A stretch of 64,000 nt of DNA from NCBI RefSeq assembly GCF_900106995.1, contig NZ_FNOK01000006.1, positions 186,001 through 250,000 of the forward strand, given 5' to 3'. The position numbers were made by a program, and so were the translations under genes. This document shows, in pieces, positions 52,301 through 62,129 of the stretch (the first letter of the stretch is position 1; every line of letters begins with the position of its first letter). The notes below the pieces were generated by a model. That model was not told the origin of the DNA, made no database searches, and saw only the letters and a list, made by a program, of their open reading frames with translations. The stretch comes from Saccharopolyspora shandongensis. Its GTDB lineage: Bacteria > Actinomycetota > Actinomycetes > Mycobacteriales > Pseudonocardiaceae.

Positions 52301-52448
52301 ATTTTGCGTAGGGCCCGGTCAGGAGCCATCAGCTCTAGCTCCCCGCAGTTTTGCTTGAAACGGGGAACTGACCACGGCGCGGCACTTTCCGATCAACAGG
52401 ACTGAAAAGCCGCGGGTTGGAGCACCTGCGCTTCCGCGGACGGCCCGC

Positions 52449-53234
52449 TCAGGTCGCTAGCGGGTCGCGGCCGGAGATTGCCGCCGTCAGCCTGGCGGCG
52501 CCGCCGTGTATCGCCTCGCCGACCACGGCCGGCTCGTGGCGCTCGTGGAACCGGCTCCACGTGGTGCTCAACGCCGCCACCGGCCGTCCACTGTGGTCGA
52601 ACACCGCGGCGCCCACGGAGCGCAGGCCGGGCGCGACCAGCTCCACCTCCTCCGACCAGCCGCGCTCCCGGTCGACCGCCAGCCCCTCCCCCAGCTCCGC
52701 GAGCGTCCGGGGGCCGCGGCCGGTGCGGGTGATGAAGTCGCTGCGGTGCGGGAACAGGGCGCGGATCTGCGCGTCGGTGCCGCCGGCGAGGATCGCGCGG
52801 CCGTTGGCGGTCAGGTGCGCGGGCAGCCGCACCCCGACGTCGGTGATCAGCGAGACGTCGGCGCCGGAGGTCGGCTGTTCCTTCAGCAGGTACACCGTTT
52901 CCGCGCCGTGCAGGATGCCGAGGTGCACGGTCTGCCCGAGGCTGCGGGCCAGCCGGCGCAGGATCGGCGCGGCCCGCCGCTCCAGCGGCTCGTGCCGGAG
53001 GTAGGCGGAGCCGATCTCGAACGACACCACCCCGAGCCCGTAGGCCTGCTCCGCCTCCAGGTACACCACGAATCCCTTGTCCACCAGGACGGAAAGGATG
53101 TGGTACAGCGAAGAGCGGGGAATGCCGAGATCCCGGGCGAGACTCGCCGCGCGCACCGGCCCGGGGCCTTCGGCGAGCCGGACCAGGACGTCCAGCGCCC
53201 GCCCGACTGCCGGTGACGCGCTCGACTCGGCCAC
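52449..53234 (-). CDS. IclR-family regulator beside NCS1 permease
   Basis: This 261-aa regulator has a winged helix (AVGRALDVLVRLAEGPGPVR, then AASLARDLGIPRSSLYHILSVL) and an IclR effector domain containing GETVHLGILHG-like and RLPAHLTANGRAILAGG segments. GTG 53234 follows AGGAGG by 8 nt, and the GTG lies directly after the NCS1 permease stop, so the two are co-transcribed. It probably senses the permease substrate or its breakdown product. Confidence 0.9.
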   Translation of the reverse strand: MAESSASPAVGRALDVLVRLAEGPGPVRAASLARDLGIPRSSLYHILSVLVDKGFVVYLEAEQAYGLGVVSFEIGSAYLRHEPLERRAAPILRRLARSLGQTVHLGILHGAETVYLLKEQPTSGADVSLITDVGVRLPAHLTANGRAILAGGTDAQIRALFPHRSDFITRTGRGPRTLAELGEGLAVDRERGWSEEVELVAPGLRSVGAAVFDHSGRPVAALSTTWSRFHERHEPAVVGEAIHGGAARLTAAISGRDPLAT

Positions 53235-53235
53235 C

Positions 53236-54624
53236 TCATCCACCTCCTGCGACGGGACGATTCTCGCGGATCCGGTTGCGCATCGCCGCCCAGTAGATCG
53301 CGCCGGGCACGACCAGCCCGAGCAGCCACGCGATGTCCGCGCCGCCGAGCAGCGGAACCATGAAGCCGGTGAAGACCTTGTCCACGTTGGAGAACGGGAT
53401 CTGCACGACGATGCCGAAGAAGTAGGCGACCAGCGCGGGAACGCACCAGCGGCCGTATCTCCCGTCCGGGTCGTACATCGCGTCGAGGTCGTAGTTCTCC
53501 TTGCGCAGGAAGTAGAAGTCGACCAGGTTGATCGCGCTCCACGGCGTGAGGAAGTACAGCAGGAAGTGCAGGAACAGCACGAAGTTCGACAGGAAGTCAC
53601 CGCGTCCCAGCACCGCGAGCACGCCCCCGAGGACACCGACGAACGCGATGTAGCCGACCCGGGCTCCTTGCGAGAGCACCGCCCTGCGGGTGAACGCGGT
53701 CAAGGTGGTGGCCACCGTCATGTAGCCGCCGTAGATGTTGAGCACGTTGATGGTGAACTTGCCCAGCGCGATGGCCAGCAGCAGCGGCAGCACCAGCGCC
53801 TCGCCGCCTAGTCCCACCACGTAGGTGACCTCGTGGCCCTTGAACTCCTTGCCCGCCACCGCGTAGGCGAGCGCGCCGAAGGACATCGCCCACGTCGCGC
53901 CGAGCGCGGTGCCGCCGTAGGTCCACCAGAACGTCGCCCGGATCGAGGTGCTCGCCGGCAGGTACCGGGAGGTGTCCGCGACGTACGGGCCGAAGGTGAG
54001 CTGCCAGGACGCGGTCAGCGACAGCGCGAGCAGGAACGCGGGCAGGTCGAGTTCCGCGTTCGCCAGCACCGGCCCGAGGTCGTGCGTGGTGACCAGCCGG
54101 AACGTCAGGTACACGAACACCACGACCGACACCAGCGACGCCAGCCAGCCGAAGCGGTGGATCAGCCGGTATCCGACGATCGCGATCAGCGCCGACAGCG
54201 CCGCGTAGAGCAGGATGCTGGCGTCGACCGGCAGCCCGGTGATCGCGGCCAGCGCCTGGCCGCCCAGCACGTTGCCGCTGGCGAAGTAGCCGAGGTACAT
54301 CAGCACGACCAGGACCAGCGGCAGCACCGCGCCGTACACGCCGAACTGCGCCCGGCTCTGGATCATCTGCGGGATGCCGAGCTTCGGCCCCTGCGCGGCG
54401 TGCAACGCCATCGGGATGCCGCCGATGGCGTTGCCCAGCGCGATGGCCACCAGCGCCCACAGCGGGTGCAGGCCGACGAGCACGGTCAGCGCGCCGGTCA
54501 CGGCCGAGGTGATCTGCATGTTGCCGGCGAACCACAGCGTGAACAGGCTGCGCGGGTTGCCGTGCCGCTCGCCGTCGGGGATCGGGTCGATCGATCTGCG
54601 CTCGACCTGCAACGGTCCGGCCAT
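53236..54624 (-). CDS. NCS1-family nucleobase:cation symporter
   Basis: This 462-aa transporter has twelve membrane segments. NCS1 marks include SLFTLWFAGNMQITSAVTGA near the N-terminus, QSRAQFGVYGAVLPLVLVVL, ASWQLTFGPYVADTSRYLPA and SAINLVDFYFLRKENYDLDA. It imports cytosine, purines, allantoin or hydantoins with a cation. ATG 54624 with GAGGAGGG is the start. It precedes its IclR gene with a 1-bp gap. It lies inside the hut region but its link to histidine is not evident. Confidence 0.88.
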   Translation of the reverse strand: MAGPLQVERRSIDPIPDGERHGNPRSLFTLWFAGNMQITSAVTGALTVLVGLHPLWALVAIALGNAIGGIPMALHAAQGPKLGIPQMIQSRAQFGVYGAVLPLVLVVLMYLGYFASGNVLGGQALAAITGLPVDASILLYAALSALIAIVGYRLIHRFGWLASLVSVVVFVYLTFRLVTTHDLGPVLANAELDLPAFLLALSLTASWQLTFGPYVADTSRYLPASTSIRATFWWTYGGTALGATWAMSFGALAYAVAGKEFKGHEVTYVVGLGGEALVLPLLLAIALGKFTINVLNIYGGYMTVATTLTAFTRRAVLSQGARVGYIAFVGVLGGVLAVLGRGDFLSNFVLFLHFLLYFLTPWSAINLVDFYFLRKENYDLDAMYDPDGRYGRWCVPALVAYFFGIVVQIPFSNVDKVFTGFMVPLLGGADIAWLLGLVVPGAIYWAAMRNRIRENRPVAGGG

Positions 54625-54725
54625 TCGCCCTCCTCGCACCGCGGAATTCGTTCGTTCCATTAGTCGCCGCGCGGGTGCCCGGAGCAATCCCCGGCCGGGA
54701 GCAGTTGTCCAGGATGACAGACAGT

Positions 54726-54762
54726 CCGGGCGCGGGAGGGGTCACGCCCCTCCCGCGCCCGG
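54726..54762. terminator. Hairpin terminator after hutH
   Basis: A perfect 16-bp stem (54726-54741 with 54747-54762) with a 5-nt loop lies 23 bp past the hutH stop on the minus strand. Confidence 0.88.
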
Positions 54763-54785
54763 GAGTCCTGACTGCGAACGGTGTC

Positions 54786-56366
54786 TCAGTCGAGAGCGCC
54801 GACGACCTCCTCGACGGCGTCGACCAGCGCGCCGGACCGGCACAGCTCGACGGCGGCCTCCATCTCCGGTGCGAGGTGCCGGTCGGTGCCGGGCCCGGCG
54901 ACGTCCTGCCGGAGGCGGTCGCGCACGGCTCCGGTGGCGGGCGACGGGGTCAGCGGCTGCCGCAGGTCCATGGCGCGCGCGGCGGTGAGCGCCTCGATCG
55001 CCAGGACGCGGGTGAGGCCGTCGACGGCGCGGCGGAGCTTGCGGGCCGCGGACCAGCCCATCGAGACGTGGTCCTCCTGCATGGCCGAGGACGGGATCGA
55101 GTCGACGCTGGCCGGGGCGGCGAGGCGCTTGAGCTCGGAGACGATCGCGGCCTGGGTGTACTGGGCGATCATGTGGCCGCTGTCGACGCCGGGGTCGTCC
55201 GCGAGGAACGGCGTCAGGCCGTGGTTGCGGGCGGGGTCCAGGAACCGGTCGGTCCGGCGCTCGCTGATGCTGGCCAGGTCCGCGGCGACGATGGCGAGGA
55301 AGTCCAGCACGTAGGCGACGGGGGCGCCGTGGAAGTTGCCGTTGGACTCCACGCGGCCGTCGAGGGTGACCACGGGGTTGTCCACGGCGCTGGCGAGCTC
55401 GACCGCCGCCACCGACTCGGCGTGGGCGATGGTGTCGCGGACGCCGCCTGCGACCTGCGGCGCGCAGCGCAGCGAGTAGGCGTCCTGCACGCGGTTGCAG
55501 TCGGGGCCGGCGTGGCTGGCCATGGTGCCCGAGCCGGCGAGCACGCGCCGCATGTTGGACGCGGCGGCGGCCTGGCCGGGGTGCGGGCGCAGCTCCTGCA
55601 GGTCGGCGGCGAAGACGCGGTCCGTGCCGAGCTGGGCCTCCACGCTCATGGCGGCGGTGATGTCGGCCAGCTTCGCCAGCTTGCGCAGGTCGTGGCAGGC
55701 CAGCACGAGCATGCCGAGCATGCCGTCCGTGCCGTTGATCAGCGCGAGCCCTTCCTTCTCGGCGAGCTCGACCGGGGCGAGCCCGGCGGCCGCGAGGGCT
55801 TCCGCGGCGGGCAGCGCCTGGCCGTCGGCGTCCCGCACGGTGCCTTCGCCCATGAGGGCCAGCGCGACGTGCGCGAGCGGCGCGAGGTCGCCGGAGCAGC
55901 CCAGGCTGCCGTACTCGTGGACCACCGGCGTGATCCCGGCCGACAGCATCGCGGCGTAGGCCTCGGCGACCTCGGGGCGGACGCCGGTGCGGCCGGTGGC
56001 CAGGGTGGACAGGCGCAGCAGCATCAGCCCACGGGTGACCTCCCGCTCGACCTCCGGGCCGCTTCCGGCGGCGTGCGAGCGGACGAGGCTCTTCTGCAGC
56101 TGGCGGCGCAGTTCCACCGGGATGTGGCGGGTCGCGAGCGCGCCGAACCCGGTGGAGATCCCGTAGACCGGCTTCGGTTCTTCGGCGAGGCGCTCGATCC
56201 GGCCGCGGGTGTCCGCGAGGGCCTGGCGGGCCTCAGCGGAGAGCTCGACCCGCGCGCCGCCGCGGGCGACGCGGACGACGTCGGCGGGGCTGACGGGGCC
56301 GATTCCCACGACCACCGGCTGGGCGGTGGTGGCCGCGTTGGCTTCGGTGCTGCTGAGCATGCTCAA
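54786..56366 (-). CDS. hutH: Histidine ammonia-lyase
   Basis: This 526-aa lyase deaminates histidine to urocanate. It has VYGISTGFGALATRHIP, the prosthetic-group loop EYGSLGCSGDLAPLAHVALA, and the C-terminal IPSSAMQEDHVSMGWSAARK. The self-cyclising tripeptide at residues 157-159 reads Cys-Ser-Gly instead of the textbook Ala-Ser-Gly; the cyclisation chemistry needs the Ser and Gly, which are kept. The start is TTG 56366 with GAGGAAG upstream; ATG 56360 is the alternative. An operator-like sequence lies 72 bp upstream. It is downstream of the permease and HutC. Confidence 0.95.
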   Translation of the reverse strand: MSMLSSTEANAATTAQPVVVGIGPVSPADVVRVARGGARVELSAEARQALADTRGRIERLAEEPKPVYGISTGFGALATRHIPVELRRQLQKSLVRSHAAGSGPEVEREVTRGLMLLRLSTLATGRTGVRPEVAEAYAAMLSAGITPVVHEYGSLGCSGDLAPLAHVALALMGEGTVRDADGQALPAAEALAAAGLAPVELAEKEGLALINGTDGMLGMLVLACHDLRKLAKLADITAAMSVEAQLGTDRVFAADLQELRPHPGQAAAASNMRRVLAGSGTMASHAGPDCNRVQDAYSLRCAPQVAGGVRDTIAHAESVAAVELASAVDNPVVTLDGRVESNGNFHGAPVAYVLDFLAIVAADLASISERRTDRFLDPARNHGLTPFLADDPGVDSGHMIAQYTQAAIVSELKRLAAPASVDSIPSSAMQEDHVSMGWSAARKLRRAVDGLTRVLAIEALTAARAMDLRQPLTPSPATGAVRDRLRQDVAGPGTDRHLAPEMEAAVELCRSGALVDAVEEVVGALD

Positions 56367-56437
56367 TGTCTTACTTCCTCGTGAGTTGGGCGTCTCGCGC
56401 GATTCATCCGGCTGGTGGCGCCAGATAAAGCATAGGG

Positions 56438-56449
56438 TTGTCTATACAG
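56438..56449. promoter_or_regulatory. HutC-like operator upstream of hutH
   Basis: TTGTCTATACAG, or CTGTATAGACAA on the coding strand, matches the CTGTATATACAG palindrome upstream of the permease in 10 of 12 positions. It lies between the permease stop and hutH start with a TATGCT -10-like element just downstream. Confidence 0.6.
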
Positions 56450-56464
56450 CTGCGTATTCGGTGG

Positions 56465-57883
56465 TCAGCCGGTGCCGGCCTCGGACACGGCGAGCCGGTC
56501 GCCGTCGGAGCTCCCGCCGGTGCCCTTGCCGCGGCCGACGCCGAACTTGTAGAAGATCGTGAGAGCGGCGAGCCACACGGCACCGACGACGAGCGCCACG
56601 CGGGTGTCCGCGGAGAACGCCAGCAGCACGAACACGAAGACCAGGAAGGCGATCGCCGCGATCTGCGCGTACGGCCACAACGGCGACGGGAACTTGAGCG
56701 CCGACGCCTCGGCCGGGCTCATCTTCCGGCGAGCCTGGAAGTGCGCCAGCATGATCATCAGCCACACCCAGACCGTGGCGAAGGTCGCGATGGAGGCGAT
56801 GATCGTGAAGATGTTCTCCGGGACGACGTAGTTGAGCACCACGCCGATCAGCAGCGCGCCGGTCATGATGACCACGGTCATCCAGGGCACGCCGTTGCGC
56901 GAGACCCGGCCCATGATCGCCGGCGCCTGACCGCGCTCGGCCATGCCGAACAGCATGCGGCCCGCGCCGAAGATGTCGCTGTTGATCGCCGAGAGCGCGG
57001 CGGTGATGACCACGACGTTGAGGACGGTCGCCGCCGAGGTCAGGCCGAGGCCCTCGAAGATCTGCACGAACGGGCTGCCCGAGGAGCTGATCGACTGCCA
57101 CGGGGTGATCGACATGATCACGCCGATGGTCAGCACGTAGAACAGCAGCACGCGCACCGGAACGCTGTTCATCGCGCGCGGGATGGTCTTGTGCGGCTCC
57201 TCCGCCTCACCCGCGGTGACGCCGATGATCTCGGTGCCGCCGAAGGCGAACATGACCACGGCGAAGGACATCAGGAAGCCTTCGATGCCGTTGGGGAAGA
57301 ACCCGCCGTGCGACCACAGGTTGCTCACGCCGGTCTCCGCGTGGGCGCCGCTGAAGCCGAAGACGAGGACGGCGATGCCGCCGAGGATCATCGCGATGAT
57401 CGCGACGATCTTGACCACGGAGAACCAGAACTCGAGCTCGCCGAAGACCTTGACGCTGAGCAGGTTCACCGCGCCGATGACGAACAGCGTAGCCAGCACC
57501 CAGATCCATCGCGGCACGTCGGGGAACCAGAATCCCATGTAGACGGCCAGCGCGGTGACGTCCGCGATGCAGACGATGATCATCTCGAAGGTGTAGGTCC
57601 AACCGGTCAAGAAGCCCGGCAGGCGCCCCAGGTGCCGACTGGCGTACTCGCCGAAGGACCCGGGCACCGGGTCGGCCACGGCCATCTCGCCGAGCGCCCG
57701 CAGCACCACGAAGACCACGGCACCGCCGATCAGGTAGGCCAGCAGCACCGAAGGGCCGGCCTGGCTGATCGCCTCGGAAGAGCCGTAGAAGAGGCCGGTA
57801 CCGATGGCCGAACCCAGGGCGATGAAGCGGATGTGCCGTGCCGTGAGGCCCCGGGTCAGTGCCGCCGCGCCTTTTCTCACCAT
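56465..57883 (-). CDS. Amino acid permease (AAT family, probable histidine importer)
   Basis: This 472-aa protein has twelve membrane segments starting [20 protein letters not shown], the AAT-family hallmark, with [14 protein letters not shown] and [23 protein letters not shown] members import histidine, proline, aromatic or other amino acids by proton symport. ATG 57883 with GGGAGGAA is the start. Placement between HutC and HutH and a perfect HutC-type palindrome upstream suggest histidine uptake, a role like HutT. Confidence 0.9.
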   Translation of the reverse strand: MVRKGAAALTRGLTARHIRFIALGSAIGTGLFYGSSEAISQAGPSVLLAYLIGGAVVFVVLRALGEMAVADPVPGSFGEYASRHLGRLPGFLTGWTYTFEMIIVCIADVTALAVYMGFWFPDVPRWIWVLATLFVIGAVNLLSVKVFGELEFWFSVVKIVAIIAMILGGIAVLVFGFSGAHAETGVSNLWSHGGFFPNGIEGFLMSFAVVMFAFGGTEIIGVTAGEAEEPHKTIPRAMNSVPVRVLLFYVLTIGVIMSITPWQSISSSGSPFVQIFEGLGLTSAATVLNVVVITAALSAINSDIFGAGRMLFGMAERGQAPAIMGRVSRNGVPWMTVVIMTGALLIGVVLNYVVPENIFTIIASIATFATVWVWLMIMLAHFQARRKMSPAEASALKFPSPLWPYAQIAAIAFLVFVFVLLAFSADTRVALVVGAVWLAALTIFYKFGVGRGKGTGGSSDGDRLAVSEAGTG

Positions 57884-57978
57884 TTCCTCCCAGCGGGAAC
57901 AGCGTTGTTCCCTCCGTTGCAACCGGAACCGCCGGCTGTGCTGCCGAACACAATCCGAGGCGGTGCGATATGTATAGT

Positions 57979-57992
57979 GCTGTATATACAGC
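57979..57992. promoter_or_regulatory. HutC operator
   Basis: GCTGTATATACAGC is a perfect 14-bp palindrome 96 bp upstream of the permease start, next to a TATACAT -10-like element. The core matches HutC operators described in other bacteria, and hutC is the adjacent gene. Confidence 0.8.
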
Positions 57993-58073
57993 TCGTCAAG
58001 AGTTCGGCCCGAAATCCGGGCGGAGCGCGCGGATAAACCGGACAAACGCTGGTGAACAGGGAGGATCCGAGGA

Positions 58074-58829
58074 TCAGGTCGCGTCGAAGGTGCCTTCGAG
58101 CCGGTACCGCGAACCGGGGTGCAGCAGCCGGGCGGTGCTCACGAGCTGCCCCTCCGACCAGGTCCGCCGGTGGATCAGCAGGCACGGCTCGGCTTCCCCG
58201 ATGCCCAGGAGCGCGCAGTCCTCGGCGGTGCCCAGCACGGCCTCGACGACGTGTTCGCCCTTGCCCAGCGGCGCGATCCGCGACAGGTAGCTGTTCGGCG
58301 TCTGCGTGGCAAAGTCCTGGTCGAGGTAGTCCGGGGCGAGCCCGGGATTGACGTGGCGGTCCTCGAGCTGGATCGCGATGTCGTCCTCGAAGTGCACCAC
58401 GAGCGAGTGGAACACCGGCCGCCCCTCGGTGATCCCGAACAGGCGGTGCATCCGCAGGTCGGCGGGTTCCTCCCGCAGCAGCACCACGTCGGTCCGGTGC
58501 CGGTGCCCGCGCCGCTGGACCTCGTCGGCGATGTTGCGCACCTCGTACAGCGCGGAGCTGCTCTTGCGCTCGGCGACGAAGGTCCCCACGCCGGCGAGCC
58601 GGACGATCAGCCCCTCCGAGCTCAGCTCGCGCAGCGCCCGGTTGATGGTCATCCGCGACAGGCCCAGCGCGTTGACCAGCTGGCTCTCGGACGGCAGCAG
58701 CTCGCCCTCGGGCCACCGCCCGGAGCCGATCTGCTCGATGATCACGTCCTTGAGGCGGCGGTAGGCGGGCGCGGACTCGCGGCGGCTCTCGCGGAACAGC
58801 GCGGCCACGTCCAACGCATCAACGGCCAC
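58074..58829 (-). CDS. hutC: HutC-type GntR repressor of histidine utilisation
   Basis: This 251-aa regulator has a GntR winged helix ([20 protein letters not shown], then [26 protein letters not shown] with wing GVGTFVAE) and a UTRA domain with [20 protein letters not shown] and the C-terminal [15 protein letters not shown]. These match HutC, which releases DNA on binding urocanate. GTG 58829 is the best start. It lies upstream of the permease and hutH on the same strand, and a matching palindrome lies downstream of it. The 178 bp upstream of it hold no gene, only the terminator of the next cluster. Confidence 0.9.
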   Translation of the reverse strand: MAVDALDVAALFRESRRESAPAYRRLKDVIIEQIGSGRWPEGELLPSESQLVNALGLSRMTINRALRELSSEGLIVRLAGVGTFVAERKSSSALYEVRNIADEVQRRGHRHRTDVVLLREEPADLRMHRLFGITEGRPVFHSLVVHFEDDIAIQLEDRHVNPGLAPDYLDQDFATQTPNSYLSRIAPLGKGEHVVEAVLGTAEDCALLGIGEAEPCLLIHRRTWSEGQLVSTARLLHPGSRYRLEGTFDAT

Positions 58830-58952
58830 CGGTCACCGCCCACCTCGGAGATCAATCATCAGCCCGCGCCCAGTTTATCCCGCACGACTTGCCGGAAACG
58901 CCCCGGGCGCGGCGACGCTACGGCTTGCGAGCCACACCGCCGGTCATGAAGC

Positions 58953-59004
58953 GCCGAAGAGCCCGCCGACCGGTGCTTTCGCGGCGGTCGGCGGGCTCTT
59001 CGGC
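58953..59004. terminator. Terminator of molybdenum-hydroxylase operon
   Basis: A perfect 20-bp stem (58953-58972 with 58985-59004) with a 12-nt loop lies 3 bp past the large-subunit stop. It is the longest perfect terminator stem in the window. Confidence 0.92.
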
Positions 59005-59007
59005 TCC

Positions 59008-61170
59008 TCAGTCGTCCAGGAGGTCTTCGATCGTGATCGGGATGTGGCGGACCCGGGTTCCCGTCGCGTTGTAGATCGCGTTGGCCACCGCCGCCGCCAT
59101 GCCCACCGTGCCGATCTCGCCCAGGCCCTTCGCCCCGACCGCGTTGTGCAACGCATCCGGGTACCTGACGAAGTGGACGTCGGCGTCCGGGATGTCGGCG
59201 TTCACCGGGACCAGGTAGCCCGCGAAGTCGCCGTTGGCAAGGCGGCCGCTGTCCTCGATCTCCAGGCCCTCGTGCAGCGCCGCCGACACGCCCCAGATCA
59301 TCCCGCCGAGCGCCTGGCTGCGGGCCGCCTTCTCGTTGATGATCCGGCCGCAGTCGAACACGCCGAGCATCCGCGACAGGCGGGCCTCCCGAGTCCACTT
59401 GTGCACGCGGACTTCGCAGAACTGGGCGCCGAACGAGCTGAACGAGTGCTTCGTCAGCTCCTCGCCGGGCGCCGAGGAACCGATCGCGGAGACCGACGAG
59501 CGGCCCACCGAGTGCAGCAGTTCGCCGAAGTCCATCGCGCGGCCGTCGTCGGCCAGCACCCGACCGTCCTCGTAGGACACCTCCGCGCCCTCGAACGGCG
59601 CGCCCGGCGACGACGCCAGCGCGAGCAGCGCGTCGATCACCTCGGTGGCGGCGATCATGACGGCCGAACCCGCGCTCGCCGTGCCGGTCGAGCCGCCGGA
59701 CATGCCGCCCGACGGCAACGCCGAGTCGCCCAGCCGCGGCGTGATCCGCTCGACCGGGATCGCCAGCGATTCCGCGCCCACCAACGACAGGACGGTCAGC
59801 AGGCCGGTGCCCGGGTCCGAGCCGCTGGTCGCCACCACGGCCGTGCCGTCGGCCCGCAAGGTGACCTCGACGCTGGCCGGGAATCGCAGCGCCGGGAACA
59901 TCGCGGTGGCCACGCCCATGCCCACGAGCCAGTCGCCGTCGGTACGCCCGCCCGGCGAGCGGTCCGCCCAGCCGAACCGCTGCGCGCCGACCTGGAAGCA
60001 CTCGTCGAGGTGTTTGCTGGACCATTGCAGGTCCTTGCCGGGCGGCGCGATCGAGTTGTTCCGCAGGCGCAGTTCGATCGGGTCCACGCCCAGCTCGACC
60101 GCCAGCTCGTCGATCGCGCTCTCCAGCGCGAAGGACCCGGGCGCCTCCCCCGGCGCCCGCATGAACGTCGTCGGCGGGATGTTCAGCGGCACGATCTTCT
60201 GGCTGATGGCCAGGTTCTGGGTCGCATACCACTCCCGCGAGGTGCCGTGCGAGGTCGGCTCCACGAACGACCGGTCCGTCGGCGTGGTGCACCACGACTC
60301 GTGGCGCAGCGCGATCAGCGTGCCGTCGGCGTCCGCGCCGAGGGAGATCTTCTGCAGCGTCGCCGCGCGGGTCGCCGTCGCGGTGAAGACCTGTTCCCGG
60401 GTGAGCGCGGCCTTGACCGGCCGGCCGAGGGCCTTCGCCGCGGCCGCCGCCAGGAACGCCGGGGTGGAGGTGCGGGCCTTGCCGCCGAAAGCGCCGCCCA
60501 CGAAGGGGTTCAGCGCGCGGACCGATGCGCGGTCCAGGCCCAGCGCGCCGGCGATGTCGGCGGCCTGCAGGTCCGAGCCCTGGTTCCCGCTGTAGATGGT
60601 CAGGCCGTCGGCGTCCCACACCGCGACCGCGGAGTGCGGCTCCATCGCGGCGTGGTTCTGGGTGGCGGTGCGGTAGGTCGCCTCGATCCGCACCGGGCTC
60701 GACCCCAGCGCGTCCTCGATGGACTCCACGCCGTCCGCGAGGACCGTGATGTCCTCGTTGGACGGCGCGTCCTCGGCCGCGGCGAGGCCGTCCTCGAACG
60801 AGGTCAGGGCCGGCCGGGTCCGGTAGGAGACCTCGACCAGCATCGCCGCGTCCCGCGCCTGCTCGAAGGTCTCCGCCACCACGAAGCCGATCGGCTGGCC
60901 GTAGTAGGTGACCTCGCGGTCCTGCAGCGGAACCCACATCTCGCCGAGGAACGGAGAGCTCGGCTTGCGCAGGTCCAACGGGTCGAACGGCGTGTACACA
61001 CCGACGACACCGGGCGCGCTCTTCGCCGCCGTGACGTCCATGGCCTCGACCTCGCCGTGCGCGATCGTGCTGAGCACGACGTACCCGTAGGCCATGCCGG
61101 GGAAGTTGTTGTCCGCGCCGTACTTCGCCTGCCCGGTGACTTTCAGCGGGCCGTCCAGCCGACTGGTCAC
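59008..61170 (-). CDS. Molybdenum hydroxylase large subunit (xanthine dehydrogenase/aldehyde oxidoreductase)
   Basis: This 720-aa subunit binds the molybdopterin cytosine dinucleotide cofactor and substrate. It resembles YagR/PaoC by size. Recognised segments are GPLKVTGQAKYGADNNFPGM, FVGGAFGGKARTST, MRAPGEAPGSFALESAIDEL and the C-terminal GAKGLGEIGTVGMAAAVANA with the active-site Glu. GTG 61170 overlaps the FAD-subunit stop by 4 bp. The enzyme oxidises an aldehyde or N-heterocycle with water as oxygen donor in the cytoplasm. No maturation chaperone (XdhC/PaoD) is in the window. Confidence 0.92.
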   Translation of the reverse strand: MTSRLDGPLKVTGQAKYGADNNFPGMAYGYVVLSTIAHGEVEAMDVTAAKSAPGVVGVYTPFDPLDLRKPSSPFLGEMWVPLQDREVTYYGQPIGFVVAETFEQARDAAMLVEVSYRTRPALTSFEDGLAAAEDAPSNEDITVLADGVESIEDALGSSPVRIEATYRTATQNHAAMEPHSAVAVWDADGLTIYSGNQGSDLQAADIAGALGLDRASVRALNPFVGGAFGGKARTSTPAFLAAAAAKALGRPVKAALTREQVFTATATRAATLQKISLGADADGTLIALRHESWCTTPTDRSFVEPTSHGTSREWYATQNLAISQKIVPLNIPPTTFMRAPGEAPGSFALESAIDELAVELGVDPIELRLRNNSIAPPGKDLQWSSKHLDECFQVGAQRFGWADRSPGGRTDGDWLVGMGVATAMFPALRFPASVEVTLRADGTAVVATSGSDPGTGLLTVLSLVGAESLAIPVERITPRLGDSALPSGGMSGGSTGTASAGSAVMIAATEVIDALLALASSPGAPFEGAEVSYEDGRVLADDGRAMDFGELLHSVGRSSVSAIGSSAPGEELTKHSFSSFGAQFCEVRVHKWTREARLSRMLGVFDCGRIINEKAARSQALGGMIWGVSAALHEGLEIEDSGRLANGDFAGYLVPVNADIPDADVHFVRYPDALHNAVGAKGLGEIGTVGMAAAVANAIYNATGTRVRHIPITIEDLLDD

Positions 61171-62129
61171 AGGCGGCTCCCTTCGGTCAGTTCGAGCAGT
61201 GCGCGGACCACGGTCCGCTTCAGCAGGGAAACCTTGAAAGCGTTGCCGGACAACGGCCGAGCGCCGTCGGCCGCCAGGGACGCCGCGGCCTCGAAGGACT
61301 CCGGCGTCACGGGCGCTCCGCGCAGGGCCTCCTCGACCGCGGGCAGCCGCCACGGCACGGTGGCCACGCCGCCGACCGCAACCCGGGCGTCGGCGATGCG
61401 CGAGTCCTGGACGTCCAGCGCCACGGCGGCGGAGCAGAGCGCGAACTCGTAGGACTGCCGGTCGCGCACCTTGACGTAGGTGGAGCGCGACGCCCAGTCC
61501 AGCCGCGGCACCACGATCTCGCCGATCAGCTCGCCGGGGCGTAGATCGTGCTCCACCTCCGGCGAATCGCCCGGCAGGCGGTAGAAATCGGCCAGCTTCG
61601 CGGTGCGGCTCCCGGCGGCGCTGAGCAGCCGGACCTCCGCATCGAGCGCGACCAGCGCGACGGCCAGGTCGCTGGCGTGCGCCGCTGCGCACGAGTCGCT
61701 GGCGCCCAGGACCGCGTGCGTCCGGTTCGCCCCCGAGATCGCGGGGCATCCGCTGCCCGGTTCCCGCCGGTTGCAGGGCGTGGCGACGTCGCGGAAGTAC
61801 GTGCACCTGGTGCGCTGCATCAGGTTCCCGCCGATGCTGGCCATGTTGCGCAGCTGCTGGGAGGCGCTCTGCAGCAGGGCCCGGGAGATCGCCGGGTACA
61901 CGCCGGGGTGCTCGGCGACGTCGCTCATCCGCTCCAGCGCGCCGATGCGCAGCCCGTCGCCGGTGTCGATGCCCCGCAGCGGGAGCTCGTTGATGTCCTG
62001 GACCTGTTGCGGGGCGAGGACGTTGAGCTTCATCAGGTCGACGAGGGTGGTGCCGCCGGCCAGGAACGTGCCGGGCGAGGCGAGCGCGGCTTCGACGGTC
62101 GTCGGTGCCGTGAGTTCAAAGGGACGCAT
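61167..62129 (-). CDS. Molybdenum hydroxylase FAD subunit with extra cysteine cluster
   Basis: This 320-aa subunit binds FAD ([20 protein letters not shown] and the [18 protein letters not shown] segment). Cysteines 109, 119, 128 and 147 ([20 protein letters not shown] and a later DSC) resemble the additional 4Fe-4S site of PaoB-type aldehyde oxidoreductases. It passes electrons from the molybdenum centre through iron-sulfur clusters to FAD. It overlaps both neighbours (14 bp and 4 bp), so all three subunits are translationally coupled. Confidence 0.9.
   Translation of the reverse strand: MRPFELTAPTTVEAALASPGTFLAGGTTLVDLMKLNVLAPQQVQDINELPLRGIDTGDGLRIGALERMSDVAEHPGVYPAISRALLQSASQQLRNMASIGGNLMQRTRCTYFRDVATPCNRREPGSGCPAISGANRTHAVLGASDSCAAAHASDLAVALVALDAEVRLLSAAGSRTAKLADFYRLPGDSPEVEHDLRPGELIGEIVVPRLDWASRSTYVKVRDRQSYEFALCSAAVALDVQDSRIADARVAVGGVATVPWRLPAVEEALRGAPVTPESFEAAASLAADGARPLSGNAFKVSLLKRTVVRALLELTEGSRL

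Noticed and set aside
59044..61452. A plus-strand frame of about 800 codons over the molybdenum hydroxylase genes
   Set aside because: Antisense shadow of the large and medium subunits, which have all catalytic motifs.
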